This document shows, piece after piece, positions 1-7,007 of a stretch of 8,426 nucleotides of DNA. This stretch comes from Acidobacteriota bacterium (GTDB taxonomy: Bacteria > Acidobacteriota > Polarisedimenticolia > Polarisedimenticolales > Polarisedimenticolaceae). The translations under genes were made by a program, and so were the position numbers. The stretch lies in NCBI GenBank assembly GCA_011773795.1, contig WVWW01000015.1, positions 1-8,426 of the forward strand, read 5' to 3'. The first letter of the stretch is position 1; every line of letters begins with the position of its first letter. The notes beneath the pieces are model-generated. The model worked only from the letters and a program-made list of their open reading frames with translations. It searched no databases and had not been told where the DNA came from.

Positions 1-245
1 ATCTGACGATGGAAGACAACACGTTGACGATCGCGGGCGAGCGTAAGCAGGTCACCGAGGACGACTCGGCCGCGTACCACCGCCGCGAGCGGGAATGGGG
101 TGCCTTCCGGCGCAGCTTCGCACTGACCTCGCGCGTGGCGGGCGATGGGGTCAAGGCCGATTATCGCGACGGCATCCTGACCGTCACGCTACCCAAGGCC
201 GCCGAGGCGAGGCCGAAGCAGATTCCGGTCCACGCGGGCGCTTGA
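1..245 (+). CDS. Hsp20 family small heat-shock protein, C-terminal part (5' truncated)
   Basis: This is the last 80 residues of an alpha-crystallin-domain chaperone. Such proteins form oligomers that hold unfolding proteins until ATP-dependent chaperones refold them. The reading frame is open to the left edge (codons from base 3), so the first ATG at position 9 is internal, not the start. Visible marks are the strand LTIAGER, the pattern GAFRRSFAL, the conserved near-terminal block DGILTVTLPKA, and a final IPV that fits the I/V-x-I/V anchor used for oligomer assembly. The N-terminal arm and first strands lie outside the window. The next Hsp20 gene begins 20 nt after its TGA on the same strand, so the two are probably one operon. 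Family assignment is secure; the paralogue class is not. Confidence 0.9.
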   Translation, partial: LTMEDNTLTIAGERKQVTEDDSAAYHRREREWGAFRRSFALTSRVAGDGVKADYRDGILTVTLPKAAEARPKQIPVHAGA

Positions 246-253
246 GCTACAAC

Positions 254-258
254 GGAGG
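254..258 (+). promoter_or_regulatory. Shine-Dalgarno site of the second hsp20 gene
   Basis: GGAGG ends 7 nt before the ATG at 266 and follows the TGA of the preceding gene by 8 nt. It is a near-ideal ribosome binding site. It decides the start of the second Hsp20, whose frame stays open further upstream through the end of the first gene. Confidence 0.85.
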
Positions 259-265
259 TAAGACC

Positions 266-685
266 ATGACTGTGCTCACGAAAGAAAGAACCAAGAAGGA
301 AATGGAGCCGCGGCAGAAGCAGGAGATCACGGGTGCCGAGGCCACGCGTCCGGGCCCGATCTTTACTCCGGCAGTGGACATCTTCGAGACCGAGAGCAGC
401 ATCACGTTGCTCGCCGACATGCCGGGCGTGCTGGCGGACGGGCTGGGCATCGACCTGAAGGACAACGTCCTGATCATCGATGGCCGGGTCGAGCCGCAAG
501 CTTCCGGCGGTGAGCGGAGGTTGCTCCAGGAGTACGAGACCGGGTCCTTCCGCCGCGAGTTCCGGCTCTCGAACATGATCGATCAAGAAAGGATCGACGC
601 CTCGCTTTCCGACGGCGTGCTGCGACTGACCCTGCCCAAGGCGGAGGCCGCACGTCCGCGAAAAATCGAGGTCCGAGCGGGCTGA
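266..685 (+). CDS. Hsp20 family small heat-shock protein
   Basis: This is a complete 139-residue small heat-shock protein, a normal length for bacterial Hsp20. It has a charged, Lys/Glu-rich N-terminal arm (residues 1-30), then the alpha-crystallin domain (about 33-126). Landmarks are PAVDIFETESS (35-45), ADMPGV (50-55), a GSFRREFRL strand (93-101), and the signature DGVLRLTLPKAE (116-127). The tail IEV (134-136) matches the I/V-x-I/V motif that docks onto a neighbouring dimer. It should act in the cytoplasm as an ATP-independent holdase. The start at 266 is chosen for its GGAGG site and because the domain begins soon after; the upstream in-frame extension overlaps the previous gene. The first gene resembles it but differs in sequence, so the pair is an older duplication or a mixed pair. 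No heat-shock promoter or CIRCE element is visible; any such control would lie left of the window. Confidence 0.94.
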   Translation: MTVLTKERTKKEMEPRQKQEITGAEATRPGPIFTPAVDIFETESSITLLADMPGVLADGLGIDLKDNVLIIDGRVEPQASGGERRLLQEYETGSFRREFRLSNMIDQERIDASLSDGVLRLTLPKAEAARPRKIEVRAG

Positions 686-713
686 TCCGGATCCGCTCCG
701 AACAACCACCGCA

Positions 714-754
714 GACTCGCGCGGGTCATCCCTCGGGATGGCCCGCGCCGAGTC
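714..754. terminator. Long intergenic hairpin between convergent genes, probable bidirectional terminator
   Basis: Bases 714-731 pair with 736-754 to give about 18 base pairs, interrupted only by a bulged C at 748 and one G-T pair (726/741), with loop CTCG (732-735). It lies 28 nt after the hsp20 stop and 24 nt beyond the kinase stop, where two convergent transcripts end. Neither side has a proper T-tract, so classical intrinsic termination is uncertain; it may be a 3'-end-stabilising stem, a rho-assisted site, or a dispersed palindromic repeat. A smaller CCCC/GGGG stem (759-762 with 771-774) sits beside it. Confidence 0.6.
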
Positions 755-778
755 GTGTCCCCGAGTCGGTGGGGGTCC

Positions 779-3523
779 CTAGCGCCCCGCCGGCACCAAC
801 CGCTCGACCTCGTCGAGCCAGTTGACCAGGACCGTGATGCTGTCCAGCGGCGCGTCCTTCTGGTTGGGTTGGGGAACGACGATGGACTCGCCGTCCGGCA
901 AGATGTCGTAGCCGGAGGTCAGGCGCGCACGCTCGAGGTCGTCGAAGACGAGACGGGGGTTGCTCGAACGAAACGCCGTCGTTCCTTCTCCGGCCTCGAC
1001 ATCGACGACGAACATCCTGCGACCGATCCTGTAGAACATTTGTTTGCCGTCGTGGGACCAGCGCGGCAGGACCCCGCCCTCCGACGAGATCTGCCACTGG
1101 CCGCCGCTGCCCGACGCCGGCCGGACGTAGACCTCGAAGCTGCCCGGCTCGTCGGTGGTGTAGGCGAGCCAGCGTCCGTCCGGCGAGAAGCGTGCGAGAT
1201 CTTCCTCGAACGGGCCGTCCAGCAGCGGTCGGGGTTCCGCCGCCGGGTCGGTCAGGTCCAGCGTGTACAGGTCGGCCTTGTTCTCTCCGTAATAGGTCAG
1301 CAGCAGCGTCTTGCCGTCCGGCGCAACGTCCTGAACACCGACGGAAACCCCGTCGACCTCCCACATCAATTCCTCGTCGCCCGAGCCGTCCGCCTGCTTT
1401 CTGAATGCCCGGGTCCTGCCGTCCCGCTCGGAGCTGTAGTAGACGAACCTTCCCTCAGGACCCCAGATCGGTGCCTGGTTGTCTCCCTCGAACGTGAGCC
1501 GCGTGCGGTTTTCCCGATCGAGGTCGTAGACCCAGACGTCGTAGGTCGACATGCCGCTCATGTTGAGCGCGATCTTCTTGCCGTCGGGTGAGATCGAGAC
1601 GTTGAGCACCGCTCCGGGTTGAATCCCGCCGATCGGCTCCGAGCCGCCGTCGAAACCGCGCCGCAAGACCACGCGGTCCAGGCTCTCGGCCTCGCCCTCG
1701 ACGAAGGCCAGGAGCCCGTTCGTCGCCAGCGAGGCGAACACGACGCCCGAGTTGCGAAGACCCATGACGTTCGACTGGACGGGAGCCGGGGTCCCCGTAG
1801 TCTCCAGCCGGTCGATGTCGAACGGGACGGCCCACAGGGATCCACCGCGGCCGAAGATCAGGTGCCCGCTCTGCGCGTAGACGGCGAAGCTCGCCCCCTC
1901 GAAGACCGTCTTGCGTTCCCCCGTGTCCAGGTCGAACGCGTCGATGAGCGCGTCCTCGTAGTACTCCGGGCTGTCCTTGGTCGCCACGGTGAACAGCACG
2001 ATCGGCCGGTCCGGCACGGCGAACGGCCAGCGGTGGGTGCGCTCGCGCCGTTCCTCGTCCAGTTGCGTCAGCGGTTCCGCGGTTCCACCGGAACCCGGAA
2101 CCTGCCAGAGAGAGGAATCGAAATGGCGCGGGAAGATCATCCGGTCGTCCGGCCCCCAGGTCGCGCCCCGGGCACTCCCGACGTTCGCGCAGACTTCCAC
2201 CGGTGGACCGCCCGCGACGGGGACCTTCAAGATGCGGTTGCTCGAGAAGAAGGCGACCCAGTTTCCGTCGGGCGAGAAGAACGGATTCTCCGCGTTGTCC
2301 GTCCCTTCCAGCTTGACGATCTCCTCGGAATCCAACGCTCGCAGGTAGAGCGCGCTCTGTCCGTTTGCATCGATTCCCGAAAAGACGACGGCGGCCGCGT
2401 CCTGCGAGATCGCGACGTTTCCCATCTGATCGTCTTCGACGCGCAGCCCGTCGCCGAGCGGGATGGTCAACCGCAGCAGCTCACGAGGACTCTCGTCCGT
2501 CGACCCGCCACCGAACCAGGCGGCGACCGCGACGACGAGGCTCGCCGCCGCGACGAGCCACGGGGCGAAGCGCGAGACCGGCGAAGCCGTTGAACGGGGT
2601 GCCGCGACCGCCACCGTGGAGACGTCTTCGTCCTCGGGAGTCGCCAGCGACTCCTCGAGCTCGATGCGCGCGTCGCCGGCGTCGCCCCAGCGTTTGCGCG
2701 CGTCCTTCTCGAGACAGCGACGAAGCAACCGTCGCACGCCGCTCGGAGTCTCTGCCGGCAATGCCGCCCAGTCCGGCTGTTCCTTGAGCACGGCAGCCAG
2801 CGTGTCCGAGATCGTGTCGCCGCAGAAGGCCCGTCGTCCGCTGAGAAGCTCGTAGAGAAGGCAACCGAACGCCCACATGTCCGCCCGGCGGTCGACGCTG
2901 CGCCCGCGGGCCTGCTCGGGGCTCATGTACGCGGCGGTGCCCAGGATCGTCCCGGCGACGGTGCCGGCCGAGGTGATCGTCGGCGACATCGTCGGGCCCG
3001 GCGCGCCGCCCGATTCGGTCTCGACGCCGACCGCCTTGGCCAGGCCGAAGTCGAGCACCTTGACCTCGCGCGTCGCGGTCATCTTGACGTTGGCGGGCTT
3101 CAGGTCGCGGTGGACGATGCCGTTGTCGTGCGCGGCCTCGAGCGCCTCGGCGATCTGGATCGCGATCTCGATCGCGCGCTCGACCGCCGGCCGACCCTCG
3201 ACGACCTCGGTCAGGTCCTCGCCCTCGACCAGCTCCATGACGAGGAAACGGAACGACTTGCCGTCGGTCTCGCCCTCGTGCAGTCCATGGATCGTCGCGA
3301 TGTGGGGGTGATTCAACGAGGCCAGCAGCCGCGCCTCACGCTGGAATCGCGCCAGCCGCTCGCCGTCGTTGGCCAGGATCGCGGGCAGCACCTTGATCGC
3401 GACCTCGCGGCCGAGCTCGGTGTCGGTCGCGCGCCAGACCTCGCCCATGCCACCCTCGCCGATCTTGTCGCCGATGCGGTAGTGCAGGACATCCTGCCCG
3501 GGCCGTAGCGTCGCGCCGTCCAT
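779..3523 (-). CDS. Transmembrane Ser/Thr protein kinase with C-terminal PD40/TolB-like beta-propeller
   Basis: This is a 914-residue receptor-type kinase. The N-terminal kinase domain (about 16-290) has every catalytic element: glycine loop GEGGMGEV (22-29), AIK lysine K44, HRDLKPAN (138-145, catalytic D140), DFG (158-160), SPEQ (201-204) in place of APE, and DMWAFG (215-220). It should therefore be active and of the RD type. One hydrophobic segment (about 319-336) crosses the membrane. The rest (about 345-914) is a propeller with PD40-type blades marked by FFSPDG (415-420), SISPDG (643-648), WGPEG (687-691), VAPDG (733-737), FSPDG (779-783) and WSHDG (822-826), predicted to lie outside the cytoplasm. 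The ending NWLDEVERLVP is typical of a large kinase family expanded in Acidobacteriota. The ATG at 3523 is the only usable Met before the glycine loop; its GAGG is only 2 nt away, so initiation may be weak or leaderless. Ligand and substrates are unknown. Confidence 0.95.
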   Translation of the reverse strand: MDGATLRPGQDVLHYRIGDKIGEGGMGEVWRATDTELGREVAIKVLPAILANDGERLARFQREARLLASLNHPHIATIHGLHEGETDGKSFRFLVMELVEGEDLTEVVEGRPAVERAIEIAIQIAEALEAAHDNGIVHRDLKPANVKMTATREVKVLDFGLAKAVGVETESGGAPGPTMSPTITSAGTVAGTILGTAAYMSPEQARGRSVDRRADMWAFGCLLYELLSGRRAFCGDTISDTLAAVLKEQPDWAALPAETPSGVRRLLRRCLEKDARKRWGDAGDARIELEESLATPEDEDVSTVAVAAPRSTASPVSRFAPWLVAAASLVVAVAAWFGGGSTDESPRELLRLTIPLGDGLRVEDDQMGNVAISQDAAAVVFSGIDANGQSALYLRALDSEEIVKLEGTDNAENPFFSPDGNWVAFFSSNRILKVPVAGGPPVEVCANVGSARGATWGPDDRMIFPRHFDSSLWQVPGSGGTAEPLTQLDEERRERTHRWPFAVPDRPIVLFTVATKDSPEYYEDALIDAFDLDTGERKTVFEGASFAVYAQSGHLIFGRGGSLWAVPFDIDRLETTGTPAPVQSNVMGLRNSGVVFASLATNGLLAFVEGEAESLDRVVLRRGFDGGSEPIGGIQPGAVLNVSISPDGKKIALNMSGMSTYDVWVYDLDRENRTRLTFEGDNQAPIWGPEGRFVYYSSERDGRTRAFRKQADGSGDEELMWEVDGVSVGVQDVAPDGKTLLLTYYGENKADLYTLDLTDPAAEPRPLLDGPFEEDLARFSPDGRWLAYTTDEPGSFEVYVRPASGSGGQWQISSEGGVLPRWSHDGKQMFYRIGRRMFVVDVEAGEGTTAFRSSNPRLVFDDLERARLTSGYDILPDGESIVVPQPNQKDAPLDSITVLVNWLDEVERLVPAGR

Positions 3524-3587
3524 GACCTCGGCATCTTAGCTCAGCCGGCTGGAAGCGGAAAAATCTCCACGAGCCTTGCCGACCCGG

Positions 3588-5561
3588 CTATCTCCGTTGT
3601 GTGAAGACTCTCTCGAGATCTTCCAGGTTGGTGCCCTTCTGGAGGTTCTCCCGGATATACAGGATGGCCCGGTCGCCAGGGTTCAGCTTCAGGTAAGCGT
3701 CGGCGTGCTCGTGGGCCCTGTCGTATCGCCGGGCCTTCAGCGCACAGCGAAGAGCGATCTTCAGGGCGTTGGATCGATCGGGAAAGGCCAGATCGATCAG
3801 GCGCAAACTGAGGTCGTGCGCCTCGGGGTAGTTCCCGAGGAGAAGCTGGGCCTCGACTCCGGCGGCGACGGGCGGGGCATGGTCCGCCGAATAGCCGATG
3901 GCCTCCTCCAAGTAAGACAGGGCCGTCGCCGGATCTCTCTCCGCGTACAAATACCGCCTGCCGAGCTCCCCGAGAAGGGTGGCGTACTCGAGGTCGTTTC
4001 CAGGCAAAGCAAAGGGCTCGAGCTTCTCCACGACGGCCAACTGCCGCAGGAGCGGCTCGGGATCCGTCTGTCCTTCCAGTGTGATCGCCCGGTTGATCGT
4101 CTCGACGGAGCGGATCCAGTAAGTCTTGTAGGTCCGAATCCCGAGGCTTTCCAACCGCCTGGAGAGTGCGTCCACATCGGCATTCACCGCGAACGCCGGT
4201 GTGGTCAACAGGGCGAAGGCCAGGCTCGTCGCGAGAACGGCTCCACCGAGCGGCTTCGGATCGAGCTTGGACAGGCATTTCGCGCCGCACAGCAGGAACA
4301 GGGGGGCAGAGAGGGAAAACAGATCCCAGTCCATCGGCATCCCGATGAGCGGGTTGACCATGAAGAAGAAGCCCGAATACAGGAGCAGGGACAACAGCGG
4401 GACCAGGACGTCAGGGGCGTTCCAATCGATCACCTTGCGGAACAGCACGCCGCACAGCACCAGCACGTACAAAGCCAGCGGAGACCAAAGGAAGATCAGG
4501 TTGAAGTAGTCAAAGGAATGAGCAAGGGAAAGCAGGTTGTAGCGGTCGAGAGGAGGCTCGGGAGAAAAGAGAGGAAGAAACAGGCGCTCACTGCTCTCGA
4601 CGTCGAAGTTGACCGTGCGAGGATCCACGTGGTCTTCCAGGACGAAGAAATAGACTGCGGCCCCGGCCAGAAGGATGGGCATGAGCAGAACGAGGGAGAG
4701 CCATCTCCAGTTGAAGCGTCTGCGAGCCCGTCGCGAAGGGAGAAAATGCCAGCCGTAGACCAGGAGTAATGAAGGCACCAGGAGGAAAGCGCTGGGGTGG
4801 AACTTCAGGCACAGAAACAGCATCAGAGGAAGTAGCCACAAATAGCGGGTTTTCTCTGTTTGGAAATAGCGCAACAACAAGACCCAGTAAGCCAGGTTGA
4901 GGGCAATAGCGGGTGCATAGACTTCGATGTGGCCAAAGAAAAGCTGTAGAAAAGGCGCCGTAGACCCTGCGACGATCAGGCCCAGACGATGTGCGGGGGA
5001 TTCGACGTTTCTCAGGACGAACCGCACCCACAAGAACAGGAACAACGCTCCCCAAAAAGCATCGAAAACCCGGAAGATCGTTCTCACCTCGACTTGAGTG
5101 AAGTAGGAAATCAGCGTGACCAGATTGAGGACGGTCCGCTCTCCGGTCTTCGGGTGGAAGATGTCGGGCGAGACAGCGAGCGACACGTTCTTGTCGAGCA
5201 GTCTCGTGATCGTCTTGCCCGCAAAATCCCGGTGGTAGATCGCATCCCCGTAAATGTCTTGCTGGATCGGGAAAGCGTAGAAGACCAGAAACATGACGAC
5301 CGCAACGACGATCGCCGGGCTCCGGCGCGAGACCCCGCCGGATTCGAGCGTCTTGCCGGGAAGAGACCAGCCGAATAGCGGGACCGACAGGAGTGCGAAA
5401 GAAGCTACGAGCAGCATCACCTTCAACTCGGGTGGAAGAAAGGCGATGAAGTGCGTGGCCCAGAACTGGTCGGGAAAGACCGCTCCCAGCAGGAAGACTG
5501 CCCAGCACAGGACGGCGAGAATGAACAGCTTGAACCTGAGGCTGAGATCGCTCAATGGCAC
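3588..5561 (-). CDS. Polytopic GT-C-like membrane protein with C-terminal TPR region (putative glycosyltransferase)
   Basis: From the GTG at 5561 this is 657 residues. Residues 1-460 hold about 11-12 hydrophobic segments (for example 11-29, 48-64, 82-98, 191-209, 287-307, 384-402, 439-457). The loop after the third segment carries an acidic and His-bearing motif, YGDAIYHRDF (104-113), in the place where GT-C enzymes have their catalytic Asp/Glu. FGHIEVYAP (209-217) and MDWDLFSL (410-417) are other conserved-looking stretches. The last part (about 465-645) is soluble, helical and TPR-like, with repeats such as ALSYLEEAIGYSA and HADAYLKLNPGD. By analogy with GT-C families it would move sugar from a polyprenyl-phosphate donor on the outer face of the membrane; this is inference, and no acceptor is indicated. 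No ATG is suitable: GTG 5561 and TTG 5555 are the candidates, 26-32 nt after the upstream stop, and neither has a good ribosome site. Its GC is visibly lower than that of its neighbours. Confidence 0.72.
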   Translation of the reverse strand: MPLSDLSLRFKLFILAVLCWAVFLLGAVFPDQFWATHFIAFLPPELKVMLLVASFALLSVPLFGWSLPGKTLESGGVSRRSPAIVVAVVMFLVFYAFPIQQDIYGDAIYHRDFAGKTITRLLDKNVSLAVSPDIFHPKTGERTVLNLVTLISYFTQVEVRTIFRVFDAFWGALFLFLWVRFVLRNVESPAHRLGLIVAGSTAPFLQLFFGHIEVYAPAIALNLAYWVLLLRYFQTEKTRYLWLLPLMLFLCLKFHPSAFLLVPSLLLVYGWHFLPSRRARRRFNWRWLSLVLLMPILLAGAAVYFFVLEDHVDPRTVNFDVESSERLFLPLFSPEPPLDRYNLLSLAHSFDYFNLIFLWSPLALYVLVLCGVLFRKVIDWNAPDVLVPLLSLLLYSGFFFMVNPLIGMPMDWDLFSLSAPLFLLCGAKCLSKLDPKPLGGAVLATSLAFALLTTPAFAVNADVDALSRRLESLGIRTYKTYWIRSVETINRAITLEGQTDPEPLLRQLAVVEKLEPFALPGNDLEYATLLGELGRRYLYAERDPATALSYLEEAIGYSADHAPPVAAGVEAQLLLGNYPEAHDLSLRLIDLAFPDRSNALKIALRCALKARRYDRAHEHADAYLKLNPGDRAILYIRENLQKGTNLEDLERVFTQRR

Positions 5562-5587
5562 TTTCTGCGTCCGGGCCGGCGGTCCGC

Positions 5588-6949
5588 CTAGATGTAGCCG
5601 AGTGCCCTGAGCTTCTCCAGGATCACCTCGTCGTGCTCGGTGTCCCTCGGCTCGGTGTCGGTGGGACCGTCCCCGGTCTCGTGGGTGTCGACGAACGTGA
5701 GCTCGACGCCGGACGCTCCGGTGCCCTCGGCGAAGATCGGGAGCACGCGGCCGTCCATGTCGCGCCCCACCGGGAGTCCCAGTGCGTGCAGCACCGTCGG
5801 CGCGATGTCGAGGATCCCGGCCCTGTCCAGCGTCGCGCCGGCGGGCACCCCGCCTCCCGCCATCGCGATGATCCCGTCGGGGGCGGTGTTGTAGTGGATC
5901 CCGGAGATGTGCCGAGAATCCCCGCGGGCGCCGCTGACGAAGCCATGGTCGGAGATCACGATCACCAGGCAACGTTCGTCGGCCTGCTCGAGCAGGGGAG
6001 CGATCGAGTCGTCCACCCAGGCGTAATAGCTCTCGATGACGTCGCCATGACGCCGGACGTCCTCTTCGGGGAGAGGGCGGGGCCACTCCCCGGGGAAGCG
6101 GTACTTCCAGAAGTAGTGGGAGGCGATGTCGGGGCCGTTCAGGTAGTACGCGACGAAGTCGTACGGCCCGCGGTCGAGGACGCGGTCGAGGATCTCCGCG
6201 TACGCCCGGTCACGGCCGTACACCAGGAAAAGCTCGTACCACGGGTCGTGCAGGTCTCGGCGGAGCACGGGCTCGGGGTTCTCGGGATCGAACCGCCGGA
6301 AGAACTCGGCCTCGACCTTCTCGTCCACGACCGTGGCGTCCACCAGCTCCTCGAACAGGTCGCGCGGCCAGGTTTGCCCGGGGAGGTCCTGCCCGTGGTG
6401 GGCCAGGCCGAGCCAGATGTTGAAGCGGTTGTACTGCATGCGGTCCGAGACCATCACGCCGCGGACCTGTTCGGCGGGCCAGGTGGTCCACCACCCGACC
6501 ACCGCGACGTCCTTGCCCGCGTCGCCGAGGACGTTCCAGAGCGCTTTCGCCCGCCGCATGTTCGAGGTGAAGGGCACGAGCTTCTTCGCGTCGCTCGCCG
6601 ATCGTTTCGCGAAGCCGTCGATGCCGTGCTTGCCGGGGACCTTCCCGGTCGCCACCGACGCCCAAAGATTCGGCGAATACGTGGGTAGGAGCGTGGACAG
6701 GTCGCCCGAGGCGCCGCCGGCGACGAACCGGGCGAGGTGGGGCGCCCGCCCGGCCTCGATCATCGGGCGCAGGATCTTCCAGTCGAGGCCGTCGATGCCG
6801 ACGAGCACGACGCGCTCGATCGCGGGGGCGGGCCGATGGCAACTGGCCGAGGCGGCCAGCACCGCGGCCGCGGCGACGGTCGCAAGCCTCGGGGCGCGCC
6901 GCCGGGCCGCCGCGCTCGGGATGTCTCGAACCGACATGGTGCGGCGCAT
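5588..6949 (-). CDS. Alkaline-phosphatase-superfamily lipoprotein (type I phosphodiesterase/nucleotide pyrophosphatase-like)
   Basis: This is a predicted exported hydrolase or phospho-transferase of the two-metal alkaline phosphatase superfamily. Numbered from the alternative GTG at 6964 (458 residues), the metal and nucleophile set is complete: D58 in VGIDGLDW, S97 in TYSPNLWAS at the nucleophile position, D279 and H283 in NGPDIASHYF, D339-H340 in ISDHGF, and H357 in GIHYN. The N terminus has an Arg-rich stretch and an Ala-rich hydrophobic core ending in ASASC (C42), a loose lipobox, so it is probably a periplasmic lipoprotein; plain cleavage is also possible. The C-terminal end is an acidic Asp/Glu/Thr-rich linker (about 426-446) followed by LEKLRALGYI, a tail I associate with sulfatase-like proteins of Acidobacteriota and relatives. 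The ATG at 6949 is preferred over GTG 6964 and ATG 6937, without a strong ribosome site for any. Substrate could be a phosphodiester, nucleotide or lipid head group. The GT-C-like gene follows after 26 nt. Confidence 0.87.
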   Translation of the reverse strand: MRRTMSVRDIPSAAARRRAPRLATVAAAAVLAASASCHRPAPAIERVVLVGIDGLDWKILRPMIEAGRAPHLARFVAGGASGDLSTLLPTYSPNLWASVATGKVPGKHGIDGFAKRSASDAKKLVPFTSNMRRAKALWNVLGDAGKDVAVVGWWTTWPAEQVRGVMVSDRMQYNRFNIWLGLAHHGQDLPGQTWPRDLFEELVDATVVDEKVEAEFFRRFDPENPEPVLRRDLHDPWYELFLVYGRDRAYAEILDRVLDRGPYDFVAYYLNGPDIASHYFWKYRFPGEWPRPLPEEDVRRHGDVIESYYAWVDDSIAPLLEQADERCLVIVISDHGFVSGARGDSRHISGIHYNTAPDGIIAMAGGGVPAGATLDRAGILDIAPTVLHALGLPVGRDMDGRVLPIFAEGTGASGVELTFVDTHETGDGPTDTEPRDTEHDEVILEKLRALGYI

Positions 6950-7007
6950 CGTAGCACCCGTCACGGCACGTGGAACGAGGGGTCGCCAGGCCGCGGCCGG
7001 CCAAACC

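Noticed and set aside
755..2593. Two + strand open frames (755-1591 and 1619-2593) opposite the kinase propeller
   Set aside because: Both are antisense to a well-supported kinase gene and show only Arg/Asp/Val-rich composition.
3524..3587. Possible promoter for the kinase in the 64-nt gap (TAAGAT at 3538-3533, minus strand) and a possible terminator before TTTTT
   Set aside because: The -10-like box has no matching -35 and would leave almost no leader. No stem stronger than about 4 bp precedes the T-run. Neither is supported well enough to annotate.
3576..4769. Long + strand open frame opposite the GT-C/TPR gene, 397 codons
   Set aside because: It is low-complexity (Gln/Glu/Arg/Val-rich), has no recognisable domain, and is fully antisense to a gene with clear membrane segments and TPR-like helices.
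5562..6086. Upstream extension of the GT-C/TPR frame to give an 832-residue protein
   Set aside because: The added 175 residues are Arg/Pro/Gly/His-rich and overlap the catalytic part of the phosphatase; the membrane protein begins naturally near 5561.
5555..6688. Long + strand open frame opposite the phosphatase gene, 377 codons
   Set aside because: The opposite strand codes the complete metal-binding set of the phosphatase; this frame is a high-GC shadow.
6965..7007. GC-rich palindrome GGCCGCGGCC in the gap after pntB
   Set aside because: It is short and lacks a T-tract. In DNA this rich in GC such palindromes are expected by chance, so I did not call a terminator.
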